Positions 6,520-13,101 are shown, numbered from the stretch's first letter. The stretch is DNA of 13,318 bases from Actinocrinis sp035650855 (GCF_035650855.1 NZ_DASRGV010000368.1:1-13318), one strand, 5' to 3'. Made by a program: numbers and translations. Notes: generated by a model not told the origin, from the letters alone.

Positions 6520-6693
6520 CTACTGTTCGCGTCCGTTGACGTACACGCGCCCGTTGATCACGGCGATGTTGTCGGCGCCGGGGTCGGTGGTGACGGTGTT
6601 GCCGTCGGCGGTGGTGATGGTGCGGGTGCCGCCGGGGCTGGTGGCGATGGTGTTGCCGTTGCCCTGGATGGTGATGTTCTGCTTGCGGCCCAT
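6520..6693 (-). CDS. Tiny Asn/Gly/Thr-rich beta-repeat protein (57 aa)
   Basis: Reads MGRKQNITIQGNGNTIATSP and continues with TRTITTADGNTVTTDPGADNIAVINGRVYVNGREQ. Short strands of the form x-I-T-x separated by G-N turns suggest a small all-beta or solenoid-like fold. Function unknown. The ATG has AAGGAA about nine bases upstream. GGCAAC occurs three times here, but it encodes the Gly-Asn turns in a single phase, unlike the traB-region clusters. It overlaps nothing and is three bases from the next gene. Too short for many gene callers. Confidence 0.65.
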   Translation of the reverse strand: MGRKQNITIQGNGNTIATSPGGTRTITTADGNTVTTDPGADNIAVINGRVYVNGREQ

Positions 6694-6742
6694 TGCGGGG
6701 TTCCTTTCGGACGGTTGGTGTCGGGTTCGGGCTGGTCGCCCG

Positions 6743-6780
6743 CCGTGGCCGGCCGGGCGTGGGGTCCCGGCCGGCCACGG
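6743..6780. other. Perfect 15-bp stem hairpin in intergenic region
   Basis: The arms CCGTGGCCGGCCGGG (6743-6757) and its reverse complement (6766-6780) enclose an 8-base loop. It ends 7 bp after the stop of the gene at 6788-6997. There is no T tract on either strand, so it is not a classic intrinsic terminator; an mRNA stabiliser, processing site or factor-assisted terminator is possible. Confidence 0.6.
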
Positions 6781-6787
6781 GAGGCGG

Positions 6788-6997
6788 TCAGCGGTAGTCG
6801 TCGGCGGTCGGCGGCCCGTAGCCGGGGACGCCGTGGATGCGGGACTGGCGGTTCATCTCGGCGAACACGTCGTCGTGGTCGTGGTTCTCGTAGCCGTCCT
6901 GGTCGATGGGGCCCTTGTAGCCGGATTCGCGCAGGGCGCGGTGGCGGGCTTCGGCGGGGGTGTCGTTCTTCGGGTCGAAGAGGCGATGCGTGGCCAT
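6788..6997 (-). CDS. Conserved small actinomycete hypothetical protein (69 aa)
   Basis: Starts MATHRLFDPKNDTPAEARHR and continues ALRESGYKGPIDQDGYENHD, ending GPPTADDYR. This pattern (FDPxNDTPAExRHRALRESGYxGxIDQDGY) is familiar from small hypothetical proteins of actinomycete plasmids and integrated elements. The protein is polar, acidic and probably soluble; its role is unknown. The ATG at 6997-6995 has AAGGAACC about seven bases upstream. The gene stands apart from its neighbours: an 80-bp gap upstream and a 94-bp gap with a strong hairpin downstream. Confidence 0.72.
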   Translation of the reverse strand: MATHRLFDPKNDTPAEARHRALRESGYKGPIDQDGYENHDHDDVFAEMNRQSRIHGVPGYGPPTADDYR

Positions 6998-7077
6998 GAG
7001 CGGGGTTCCTTCCGTTCGGGTTGGTGTGTCGGGTTCGCACTCGCGGCGGGTGTCCGGCCGCCGTGGGCACGCGCCCG

Positions 7078-7362
7078 TCACGCGGTGGCGTAGCCGGGTA
7101 GGTCGGTGTGCGGCACTGAGGCCCGCAGGTAGTCGGCGCCTTGGTCGCACCAGGTGTCGCCGCGCCTGCAGGTGGGGCAGTGGCGGCAGTGCGTTTCGTA
7201 GGCCCAGGTGGCCAGTTGCCGGGCGGTGGGGTCGGTGATGGTGGTCGCGCCGTCCAGGGCGATCACGAGCGGGTAGCCCACGGCTGGCTCCCGGTCCGGC
7301 GCAGCCAATCCTGATCGAGGATGTCCGTCGTAGGCGGCATTGGCGGTGTCGGGCTGATTCAT
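7078..7362 (-). CDS. Hypothetical protein with CxxCxxC zinc-knuckle-like motif
   Basis: A 94-aa protein. The core THCRHCPTCRRGDTWC places Cys at residues 59, 62, 65 and 72, with His at 58 and 61, suggesting a bound metal ion. The rest (PTARQLATWAYETHC before it, DQGADYLRASVPH after it) is typical of small actinomycete proteins with a WA.E.H..C.xC pattern. Function unknown. The ATG at 7362 overlaps the stop of the ATPase gene by four bases (ATGA) with GGAGA six bases upstream. Last gene of the overlap-coupled chain; an 80-bp gap follows. Confidence 0.72.
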   Translation of the reverse strand: MNQPDTANAAYDGHPRSGLAAPDREPAVGYPLVIALDGATTITDPTARQLATWAYETHCRHCPTCRRGDTWCDQGADYLRASVPHTDLPGYATA

Positions 7363-7757
7363 CGGGGGTCTCCGAGGTGGATGAGGGCGGTGACGGTGTG
7401 GGCGCCGTCAGCGGTGTGTTCGTCGACCTGCCGGCACAGGGCGGCCACGATGCCCAGGCCGAGGCCGTGTTCGTCGTCGGGCAGCGGGGAGAGGCGGGGG
7501 GCGGGCGGGACGCGGTCGGTGACGGTGAGGGTCATCTCGTCCATACCGAATGCTGCGGTGACTTGCAGGGGCGGGTCGGCGTAGAGGATCGCGTTGGTGG
7601 CTAGTTCGCAGGCGACGAGAATCGCGGTGTCGGCGGGCAGGTCCCGGTTGCGCAGGAGTGTGGTGAGCCAGTCGCGTACGAGCGCGGGGACGCTGGGGTT
7701 GAGGCGGGTGGTGCGCAGGGCGTGGGTGACGGTGGCTGCGTGCAGGAGGGCGGTCAC
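7359..7757 (-). CDS. RsbW/HATPase_c_2-like ATP-binding protein
   Basis: A 132-aa single-domain protein of the GHKL ATPase fold, as in anti-sigma-factor serine kinases and many orphan Streptomyces regulators. The N box is CELATNAILYAD (residues 50-61) and the G2 box is HGLGLGIVAALC (97-108). The usual D-x-G in the G1 position is replaced by TDRVPPAP, as in many actinomycete members. The GTG at 7757-7755 is chosen because it overlaps the upstream stop as GTGA and has GGGGAGG about nine bases upstream; the frame is open further but as shadow. Such proteins usually phosphorylate or sequester a partner; no sigma factor or STAS-domain antagonist is visible nearby, so its target is unknown. Confidence 0.85.
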   Translation of the reverse strand: MTALLHAATVTHALRTTRLNPSVPALVRDWLTTLLRNRDLPADTAILVACELATNAILYADPPLQVTAAFGMDEMTLTVTDRVPPAPRLSPLPDDEHGLGLGIVAALCRQVDEHTADGAHTVTALIHLGDPR

Positions 7758-8086
7758 GTGCTCCAACCTCCCCTGTGTGTGCTGGTGGGGGAATGGCCCG
7801 GTCGGGCGGCCCGGTTGTGTCCTGGCCGTCTGGTCCATTTGCGCAGGATCCGGCCGAGCAGGGCGCGCAGGAGTTGGTGTTGCAGGGCGAGGGAGAGCCG
7901 CCACGCGGTGGCCTCGGTCAGGAATCCGAGGGTGCAGTCGGGGATCACCTGGGGGTTGAGGATCTGCAGGGTGGGTGCGGCGCCGTGGTCTTGGGTGAGG
8001 GCGATCGTCCATTGGCCGGCGGTGGTGTCGGGGGCTTCGCGGATGCCTTCGTCGACGGTGACGCACCAGATCGGCAGGGCGCTCAT
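7754..8086 (-). CDS. Hypothetical protein (110 aa) preceding the RsbW-like gene
   Basis: Begins MSALPIWCVTVDEGIREAPD and ends with a basic, Ser/Thr/Gly-rich tail (HRGGWST). The middle, TEATAWRLSLALQHQLLRALL, is a probable amphipathic helix, and WTIALTQDHGAAPTLQILNP suggests strands. Not recognised. The ATG overlaps the stop of the upstream gene by four bases and has GGGAGCG seven bases before it. Its own end overlaps the ATPase gene, so the two products are made together and may interact; that is inference from position. Confidence 0.7.
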   Translation of the reverse strand: MSALPIWCVTVDEGIREAPDTTAGQWTIALTQDHGAAPTLQILNPQVIPDCTLGFLTEATAWRLSLALQHQLLRALLGRILRKWTRRPGHNRAARPGHSPTSTHRGGWST

Positions 8087-8454
8087 GACGCGTCGCTCCC
8101 GCCGTGGCGGCCGGTGAGCTGGATGACTTGGGCGAGGGTGGCGTCGGCGAGCGCGTCGGTCTGGGCGCGGGCGAGCTGGTCGTCGGCGGCCTGGTCCATG
8201 CGTCCGTTGACGTACGCCTTGCGCATCAGGTCGAGCAGGACCGCGAGGAGCGGGGTGCCGGGCCGGTTGGCGAGGCGTTCGAGAGCTTTGGCGGCGGCTT
8301 CGCGCATGTCGGCGGCGACATCGGGTGCGAGTGCCTGGGTGGTGGCCTTGTCGCGGGCGCGGTCGAGGTCGCGTAGCCGCGCGGGGAGCACTGTGGCCTC
8401 GGCGCGGTGGGGCGGGACGAGGGCGAGCAGTGGGGGCTGGGTGGCGGTGGGCAT
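8083..8454 (-). CDS. Hypothetical helical protein (123 aa)
   Basis: Begins MPTATQPPLLALVPPHRAEA. It is almost entirely helical and charged after residue 25 (LRDLDRARDKATTQALAPDV, then MREAAAKALERLANRPGTPL and LMRKAYVNGRMDQAADDQLA). Function not recognised. The ATG at 8454-8452 is picked because it overlaps the upstream TGA by one base (TGATG) with GGAGAG eight bases upstream; the frame is open further as shadow. No membrane helix or metal motif. Part of the coupled chain. Confidence 0.7.
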   Translation of the reverse strand: MPTATQPPLLALVPPHRAEATVLPARLRDLDRARDKATTQALAPDVAADMREAAAKALERLANRPGTPLLAVLLDLMRKAYVNGRMDQAADDQLARAQTDALADATLAQVIQLTGRHGGSDAS

Positions 8455-8819
8455 CAGTCGGGCTCTCCGTCGCTGTCGCCGTAGGGCGTGAGCGGCTTGT
8501 CGTCGGGGAGGGTCTCGCTGTCGCACGCGTTGCACGGCGTGGCGGTGGCCTGCTGGAGGGCGGCCAGGATCCGGTCGGCGCGCTCGCGGATACGGGCGGC
8601 GGGGGCGAGGCGGGTGAGGGCCGCGCCGTTGGCGAGCGTGTTCGCGTCGTCGCGGATGAGTTGCGCGAGTTGCATGACGGGCGCGGTGTGTTCGTGTGCG
8701 GTGTCCCACAGGTCGTGTAGGGCGCTTTCGACGGTGTTGCGGGTGTCTTCGTGTAGGGCGAGCGCGGCCATGAGTTTGCGTGCGGCGTCCTGCACGGGCT
8801 CGGGAGTGTGCTGGCTCAT
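8454..8819 (-). CDS. Hypothetical helical protein (121 aa)
   Basis: Begins MSQHTPEPVQDAARKLMAAL. A mostly helical body (ESALHDLWDTAHEHTAPVMQ, LAQLIRDDANTLANGAALTR) is followed by an acidic tail with the pair CNAC (about residues 96-99) and ends YGDSDGEPD. Two cysteines alone do not make a convincing zinc site. Not recognised. The ATG overlaps the upstream stop by four bases (ATGA) and has GGAGTG about six bases upstream. It lies in the middle of the coupled chain. Confidence 0.7.
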   Translation of the reverse strand: MSQHTPEPVQDAARKLMAALALHEDTRNTVESALHDLWDTAHEHTAPVMQLAQLIRDDANTLANGAALTRLAPAARIRERADRILAALQQATATPCNACDSETLPDDKPLTPYGDSDGEPD

Positions 8820-9139
8820 CGCGGCCACTCCGCTCCGGTGTCTGCTCGGGCGCGGTCGATCCAGTCGTGGGCCGCGCCGGAGATGGTTGAGCCGGCGAGT
8901 TCGAGGTGCTGGCCGATGATCCGGGACTGTTCGGGGGTTAGGCCCTCGAGTCCGAACGCGGCTGAGGCGAGGTTGTCGAGGGTTTCGAGCAGTTCGCTGA
9001 TGATGGACTGCTGGCCGTAGGCGTGGATGGATTCGAGGATGCGGGCGAGTTCGGTGGCGTTGGCGGGGGTCCAGCGGGCGAGGGTGCCCAGCGCGTGGAT
9101 CGCGGGAATAGCGGCGGGGTGCGGGTCGCGGGCGGTCAT
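8816..9139 (-). CDS. Hypothetical helical protein (107 aa)
   Basis: Begins MTARDPHPAAIPAIHALGTL and is predicted all-helical, with LARILESIHAYGQQSIISEL, LETLDNLASAAFGLEGLTPE and a C-terminal helix ending ARADTGAEWPR. No recognised domain. The ATG overlaps the upstream stop by four bases (ATGA); the Shine-Dalgarno is weak, which fits translational coupling. The frame remains open upstream as an Arg/Pro-rich shadow, which was excluded. Confidence 0.7.
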   Translation of the reverse strand: MTARDPHPAAIPAIHALGTLARWTPANATELARILESIHAYGQQSIISELLETLDNLASAAFGLEGLTPEQSRIIGQHLELAGSTISGAAHDWIDRARADTGAEWPR

Positions 9140-9441
9140 CGCGCACCGGCCAGGGTGAGTCGGGCCTGGAGCGCGGCAAGCTCGGCCCAACGCCCGGCGA
9201 GCGCCGCGATCAGCGCGCCGAGTTCGTCGAGGTCGAGGTATTCGGTTTCGCCGGCGGCGTAGAGGGAGACGACGGGCTGGCCGGTCAACAGGATTTCGAG
9301 GGCGTGGGCGTGGGGGCCGACGTGGGTGACGTGGCTGTAGTGGTAGTCGTGGCCTTCGTTGGGGTCCGAGTGGTTGACGGTGCACCACGCGAACGCGGGG
9401 CATTGGGTGTCGGTGGCTTCGGCTACGGTGTTGGCGGCCAT
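9136..9441 (-). CDS. DUF6907-like hypothetical protein
   Basis: A 101-aa protein. Near the N-terminus it has CPAFAWCTVNHSD (Cys14 and Cys20 flanking a Trp), then a His-rich stretch (GHDYHYSHVTHVGPHAHA), a strand segment (GQPVVSLYAAGETEYLDL) and a C-terminal helix LDELGALIAALAGRWAEL. The CPxxWCxxxH...D opening and the LxELxALxAAL ending resemble DUF6907 proteins of Streptomyces. Their function is unknown. The ATG has AAGGAAG eight bases upstream. First gene of the overlap-coupled chain, with a 134-bp gap before it that holds a hairpin. Confidence 0.7.
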   Translation of the reverse strand: MAANTVAEATDTQCPAFAWCTVNHSDPNEGHDYHYSHVTHVGPHAHALEILLTGQPVVSLYAAGETEYLDLDELGALIAALAGRWAELAALQARLTLAGAR

Positions 9442-9530
9442 GTGGCCACTTCCTTTCGCGAGGTCTGGGCCCGGTGTCGTGCTAGCGGCGCCGGGTTCGC
9501 GCTGTCTGCGGGTGCTGGCGTGGTCTGGAC

Positions 9531-9564
9531 GCTGCCCGGCCGGAGGCGTCGGGGGCCGGGCAGC
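9531..9564. other. Perfect 11-bp stem hairpin in intergenic region
   Basis: Arms GCTGCCCGGCC (9531-9541) and GGCCGGGCAGC (9554-9564), 12-base loop, no T tract. It lies just after the stop of the 70-aa gene (9576) on the minus strand, so it would form near the 3' end of that gene in the mRNA. Confidence 0.6.
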
Positions 9565-9575
9565 CACCGGACCGG

Positions 9576-9788
9576 TCAGGACGCAGTGTTCGCGTAGGTC
9601 GGCGCGAGGCTCTTGACCTCGTCCATCAGCGACTCGAAGTCCTCGTCTTCCAGGTCGATGCCGCGCTCGTCGAGCCAGGCGCCGATGTAGGCGGCGCGGG
9701 CCTGGGCGCTGGGCCGGTTGCCGTTTTCCTCGACGAGGCCGGGGGTGATCTCTTGGGCGAGTTGTTCGAGTGCGGCGTGGTTGTTCAT
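9576..9788 (-). CDS. Small acidic hypothetical protein (70 aa)
   Basis: Begins MNNHAALEQLAQEITPGLVE, with an acidic central segment DERGIDLEDEDFESLMDEVK. Predicted soluble and helical. Not recognised; small acidic proteins in mobile elements can be DNA mimics or inhibitors, but nothing here establishes that. The ATG has AAGGAG about seven bases upstream. Separated by gaps with hairpins on both sides, so it may be translated independently within the polycistron. Confidence 0.7.
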   Translation of the reverse strand: MNNHAALEQLAQEITPGLVEENGNRPSAQARAAYIGAWLDERGIDLEDEDFESLMDEVKSLAPTYANTAS

Positions 9789-9823
9789 CGGGTGCTCCTT
9801 CGCTGCTGGCTGGTTCGGTGGAG

Positions 9824-9864
9824 GCCGCCCGCGTCCCGGGGAGGGGTCACGAGACGCGGGCGGC
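9824..9864. other. Perfect 12-bp stem hairpin in intergenic region
   Basis: Arms GCCGCCCGCGTC (9824-9835) and GACGCGGGCGGC (9853-9864) with a 17-base loop and no T tract. It starts 11 bp after the stop of the 93-aa gene on the minus strand. Possible RNA processing or attenuation element. Confidence 0.6.
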
Positions 9865-9875
9865 GGTCTCGGGGG

Positions 9876-10157
9876 TTAGTCGGCCGTGACGTAGTCGTGC
9901 GGGGTGAGGGTGAGCACGTCGCCGCGGATCTCCAGGTACAGCGAGTCGTCGTCGGCGCGCGTCGCCTCGGCCAGCGGGTCGTACGCGGCCACCTCGGCGT
10001 CCACGTCTTCCGGCAGGGAGAACGCCGATGTGCGCGAGTCGCGGTACATCTCGCGGGCGGTCTCGGTGAATCGCTGGGTGCCGAGCTCGTGGTCGTGCAC
10101 GCCGAGGATCTGGCCGGAGTCGATGTCGCATGCCTTGGTGAGGATCCAGATCTGCAC
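9876..10157 (-). CDS. Hypothetical protein (93 aa)
   Basis: Begins MQIWILTKACDIDSGQILGV and continues HDHELGTQRFTETAREMYRD, ending LTLTPHDYVTAD. Mixed alpha/beta and acidic in the second half. Not recognised. The GTG at 10157-10155 is supported by AAGGAG seven bases upstream; the frame is open to 10523 but as shadow of the HTH gene. It follows the excisionase-like gene after an 83-bp gap and is the second gene of the long operon. Role unknown. Confidence 0.7.
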   Translation of the reverse strand: MQIWILTKACDIDSGQILGVHDHELGTQRFTETAREMYRDSRTSAFSLPEDVDAEVAAYDPLAEATRADDDSLYLEIRGDVLTLTPHDYVTAD

Positions 10158-10240
10158 GGCGTTGCTCCTTCGCGGGCTGCTGGGTTTCGGGGTTCTCGGG
10201 CTGGTGTCGCGGGTCGATGCGCTGGGGGTGCGGTGGTGTG

Positions 10241-10465
10241 TCACGCCGCCGCAGGAGCACGCTCGGACTGCGGGGCGGCGGTGCCGGTCTCGATCTCGGC
10301 CAGGTAGCGCTCGCACTCCGACTCGCGGATGCGGTACTTGCCGCCGGGGACGTGCTGCACGGCCTTGATGCGCTCGGTGCGGATCAGGCCGCGGACGCCG
10401 GACGGGCTCATGCCGAGTACTTCTGACGCCTCCGTGACGGAGAGCCATCTGTCTGTGTTGCGCAC
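10241..10465 (-). CDS. Excisionase/AlpA-like helix-turn-helix DNA-binding protein
   Basis: A 74-aa protein. Residues 8-53 (LSVTEASEVLGMSPSGVRGL, then IRTERIKAVQHVPGGKYRIR) form the MerR-type winged HTH of the HTH_17/excisionase family: a helix pair, an R-G-L-I-R recognition segment and a wing with GGKYRIRESE. In AICEs such proteins act as Xis, directing excision with the integrase, or as local transcription factors. GTG start with GGAGGG five bases upstream. It heads the long minus-strand operon and follows a strong promoter-like sequence. No integrase lies next to it, which makes regulation as likely as excision. Confidence 0.8.
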   Translation of the reverse strand: MRNTDRWLSVTEASEVLGMSPSGVRGLIRTERIKAVQHVPGGKYRIRESECERYLAEIETGTAAPQSERAPAAA

Positions 10466-10522
10466 CGTTGCCCTCCTTCATCGGGTGGTGTCGGTTCTGC
10501 TGGTTCTGCTCGGATTGCTTCA

Positions 10523-10551
10523 ACAGTACAGCTCTATCATAGAGTCGTCAA
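10523..10551 (-). promoter_or_regulatory. Near-consensus promoter of the long operon
   Basis: On the minus strand, -35 TTGACG (10551-10546), a 17-bp spacer and -10 TACTGT (10528-10523). The expected transcript start near 10516 gives a leader of about 50 bases before the excisionase-like gene. This is unusually close to the consensus for an actinomycete promoter. Confidence 0.65.
10532..10544. promoter_or_regulatory. 13-bp perfect palindrome in the promoter spacer (operator)
   Basis: CTCTAT-C-ATAGAG on the plus strand lies exactly between the -35 and -10 boxes. A dimeric repressor bound there would exclude RNA polymerase. The core CTATNATAG resembles the CTATAG core found in the gntR/rep intergenic region, so the GntR protein of this window is a candidate binder. 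Confidence 0.55.
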
Positions 10552-10572
10552 TGCTGGTAATCTTGGGAGTGC

Positions 10573-10604
10573 AAGAAAAAGCCCCAGGCATCTGACCTGG
10601 GGCT
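10573..10604 (-). terminator. Intrinsic terminator of the GntR gene
   Basis: On the minus strand, AGCCCCAGG and CCTGGGGCT form a perfect 9-bp stem (10604-10596 and 10588-10580) with a 7-base loop, followed by TTTTCTT. It lies about 25 bp after the gntR stop and upstream of the promoter of the next operon, insulating the two units. Confidence 0.85.
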
Positions 10605-10629
10605 CTGCGACCTATTACGGGAGGAGTGG

Positions 10630-11370
10630 CTACTCGTGCACTGGCAGCTCGTACTCCAGCAGGTAGCGGTCTCCGCCGAACACCATCACCAGCGCCTCGA
10701 TCGGCAGCCGGCCATCCGTGTACGTCACCCGCAGCAGACGCAGCACGGGCGTACCAGCGGACAGCCGCAGATCACGGGCCTCGCTGGCGGTCGGCATGCG
10801 GGTCTCCACCCATTCGAGAGCCGGGTGGCGCGGGATGTAGCCGAGACGGCGCAGCGCCGCGAGCGAACCGCCCTTCAGCCCGGCGGGGGAGTCGAGCTCC
10901 GTTCCGCGCGCGATCTCGACAGGGAAGTACGAGTCCACCAGCTCGATCGGCTTACCCTTCTCAACCATCAGGCGGCTACGGCGCACAGCGCGCGCTCCGT
11001 CGTCGAGCCCCAGCTTCTCCGCTACGTCACTGGGCGGCACAACCTCGCTGATACCCAGCAGGCGGGAGGGCGCGCGGTACCGGGCCGGGTCGTCACCTTC
11101 GGGCGGCGAGGTGTAGTCCGCCGACCGGCTGATGGTGCGCTGGACGTTGCGAACGTAGACGCCTTTGCCCTGCTTGGACTCGACCAGGCCAGCGGCCTTC
11201 AGTGCCCGGACCGCCGCCTGGGCGGTGGAGTTCGAGGTGTCGTACTGCTCGATCAGCGCGCTCACGGACGGGATCGCCTCGCCGGGCTTGATCTCGCCAC
11301 CTTCGATTCGCGCGCGCAGGTCGTTGGCGATCTGGACGTAGGCGGGGGTGTCGCCGCCGAGTTCGGACAT
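10630..11370 (-). CDS. GntR-family (HutC/UTRA) transcriptional repressor, KorSA-like
   Basis: A 246-aa regulator. Residues 8-74 are a GntR winged helix-turn-helix (TPAYVQIANDLRARIEGGEI, IPSVSALIEQYDTSNSTAQA, AVRALKAAGLVESKQGKGVY). Residues about 95-240 form a UTRA-type sensor domain of the HutC subfamily (RAVRRSRLMVEKGKPIELVD, ending LEYELPVHE). KorSA of pSAM2 belongs to this family and represses replication and transfer genes of that AICE. The ATG at 11370 has AGGAGG about eleven bases upstream. The gene diverges from rep across a CTAT-rich region and ends at a clear terminator, so autoregulation plus control of rep is likely. The effector, if any, is unknown. Confidence 0.92.
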   Translation of the reverse strand: MSELGGDTPAYVQIANDLRARIEGGEIKPGEAIPSVSALIEQYDTSNSTAQAAVRALKAAGLVESKQGKGVYVRNVQRTISRSADYTSPPEGDDPARYRAPSRLLGISEVVPPSDVAEKLGLDDGARAVRRSRLMVEKGKPIELVDSYFPVEIARGTELDSPAGLKGGSLAALRRLGYIPRHPALEWVETRMPTASEARDLRLSAGTPVLRLLRVTYTDGRLPIEALVMVFGGDRYLLEYELPVHE

Positions 11371-11399
11371 GATGGCCGTCGCCTCCTCTCGTCACTCTG

Positions 11400-11432
11400 G
11401 CGCTATGACGGCAATGCCGCTATAGCGCTATG
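11400..11432. promoter_or_regulatory. CTAT-repeat operator region between gntR and rep
   Basis: A perfect palindrome CGCTATAGCG (11418-11427) is flanked by two direct copies of GCGCTATG (11400-11407 and 11425-11432). TATAGC at 11421-11426 could serve as a rep -10 box. The arrangement fits repression of both divergent genes by the GntR protein. A further inverted repeat, CGCGT-GT-ACGCG, lies at 11444-11455. Confidence 0.55.
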
Positions 11433-11483
11433 GCCTCAGAGTACGCGTGTACGCGAAAACACGGCTATTGCGGGGCCGCACGC

Positions 11484-12947
11484 GTGAGCGCCCGCGAGGA
11501 GGCCACACGAGCGGCTGAACGCGCCGTACTCGGCGCGATGCTGTTCCATCACTCCGCCGTGCCCGAAGCGGCGACCTACCTCGACGCCGACCAGTTCGAC
11601 GAACCACGCCACGGCTACGTGTTCACCGCCGCGACCGCGCTGCACGCACGCAGCGCCCCGACGAACCCGGCAGCCGTCCTCGACGAACTACACCGGCTCG
11701 GACACCTGCACGGCAGCCTCAACGCCGCATACGTCCACGCGCTGACCGACGACGCGTGCCTGACAACCCAGGTCGGCTACTACGCCGCGATCATCACCCG
11801 TGAGGCGCGGCGGCGCAGACTGAACCTCGCGTTCCGCTCCGGACTGGCCGCGCTCGACGAGACCGAAGGCGAAGACCTTCCCGAGCTGGCGGCGAAGCTC
11901 ACCCGCGACCTGACGGAACTCGCCTCGCCCATGGACGGCGCGGTCGGCCCGCTGGACAAGTTCGCGTTCGACGGCTGGTCGTTCCTCAAGCACCAGGGCG
12001 AACACGCCGAGCCCGTATGGGGCAGGCGCGGCAGCGTCGCGTGGCCGGTCGGCGAGGCGTGCATGCTCGCCGGGCCGCCGGGAGTGGGCAAGACCACCAT
12101 CGCGCACCAGGTGCTACTCGGCCGGATCGGCATCGGCGGCGACGTGCTCGGCCTGCCCGTGGTGCCCACCGGTTCCAAGGTGCTCTACCTAGCGATGGAC
12201 CGGCCCTCGCAGATCGCCCGAGCATTCGCCCGGCTCGTCAGCGACGAACACGAGGCGGTCCTGCGGGAGCGGCTGGTGTGGTGGGCTGGGCCGCTGCCTG
12301 CGGTGCTGGAGAAGGAGCCGTGGGTTCTCGCCGAGCTCGCCGAGCGGCACGGCGCGGACACCATCGTGGTCGATTCGATCAAAGACACCATCCGGAAGGT
12401 CGCCGACGACGAGTCGGGCAACGCGTACAACCGGGCCCGGCAGAACGTACTGGCCGAGGGCATGCAGATCCTCGAACTGCACCACAACCGGAAGGCACAG
12501 GCCGGCCAGAGCCGCGAGGAAAGCCTGGACGCGATTTTCGGCTCTGCGTGGCTCACAGCTGGCGCTGGCTCGGTGTTCGGCCTGTACGGCGACCCTGGCG
12601 ACCCGGTCGTCAGGATGCGGCACCTGAAGCAGTCCTCGGGCGATCTGGGGAGCTTCGACGTGGTGCATGACTTCGACCGTGGGATCAGCCAGATCGACGA
12701 CGGGCGCGATCCGCTGGCGATCCTCAAGCGGGCTGCCAACGGCATCACGGCGCACGAGCTGGCGGCAGCGTTGTGCGCGAAGGCGTCCGGCCCGGATCGC
12801 AACGAGGTGGAGAAGGCGCGTCGCAAGCTCGACTCGTTCGCGGCGAAGGGCGTCGCGTTCAAGGAGGACGGCGCTCGGGGCGGCGCGAGCGGCGGCCAGC
12901 AGGCCCGGTATTGGCTGATGGAGCGGCAGCTTGAGGTGGCGGCCTAA
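11484..12947 (+). CDS. Replication protein: DnaB-like N-terminal domain plus RecA/RepA-like AAA ATPase
   Basis: A 487-aa protein. Residues 1-150 resemble the DnaB helicase N-terminal domain (RAAERAVLGAMLFHHSAVPE, then DADQFDEPRHGYVFTAATAL). The ATPase domain has Walker A AGPPGVGKTT (196-205), Walker B TIVVDSIKD (293-301) and a later LELHHNRK segment (330-337), like RepA/AAA_25 helicase-type proteins. A C-terminal helix-turn-helix-like part (about 413-460) may bind DNA. An iteron array follows directly, so it probably initiates replication of the excised element. GTG 11484 is chosen over ATG 11430 because the intervening 54 bases hold operator-like repeats, the residues before it are atypical, and GCGGGG lies eight bases upstream; ATG 11430 would add 18 residues. 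Confidence 0.85.
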   Translation: MSAREEATRAAERAVLGAMLFHHSAVPEAATYLDADQFDEPRHGYVFTAATALHARSAPTNPAAVLDELHRLGHLHGSLNAAYVHALTDDACLTTQVGYYAAIITREARRRRLNLAFRSGLAALDETEGEDLPELAAKLTRDLTELASPMDGAVGPLDKFAFDGWSFLKHQGEHAEPVWGRRGSVAWPVGEACMLAGPPGVGKTTIAHQVLLGRIGIGGDVLGLPVVPTGSKVLYLAMDRPSQIARAFARLVSDEHEAVLRERLVWWAGPLPAVLEKEPWVLAELAERHGADTIVVDSIKDTIRKVADDESGNAYNRARQNVLAEGMQILELHHNRKAQAGQSREESLDAIFGSAWLTAGAGSVFGLYGDPGDPVVRMRHLKQSSGDLGSFDVVHDFDRGISQIDDGRDPLAILKRAANGITAHELAAALCAKASGPDRNEVEKARRKLDSFAAKGVAFKEDGARGGASGGQQARYWLMERQLEVAA

Positions 12948-12960
12948 TGTCCCGAAATGT

Positions 12961-13097
12961 CGATCACGGAAGCGATCACGCGATCTTGAACAGACGCACC
13001 GATCACGCACCGATCACGCGGCGGTCAGCAGAAGACGAAACCGCATGTCAGGCGATCACGGCACCGATCACGCCCGACACATCCCCGACCGATCACG
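12961..13097. repeat. Seven CGATCACG iterons, probable replication origin
   Basis: Copies start at 12961, 12973, 13000, 13011, 13053, 13065 and 13090, all in the same orientation. Four share the longer form ACCGATCACGC. Start-to-start distances are 12, 27, 11, 42, 12 and 25 bases. The array begins 14 bp after the rep stop, the classical position of an iteron origin. Likely binding sites for the Rep protein. Confidence 0.8.
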
Positions 13098-13101
13098 CTG
13101 C

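Noticed and set aside
12961..13097. CRISPR-like array
   Set aside because: The repeat unit is only 8-11 bp with irregular 11-42 bp spacing, typical of iterons; no cas gene is present.
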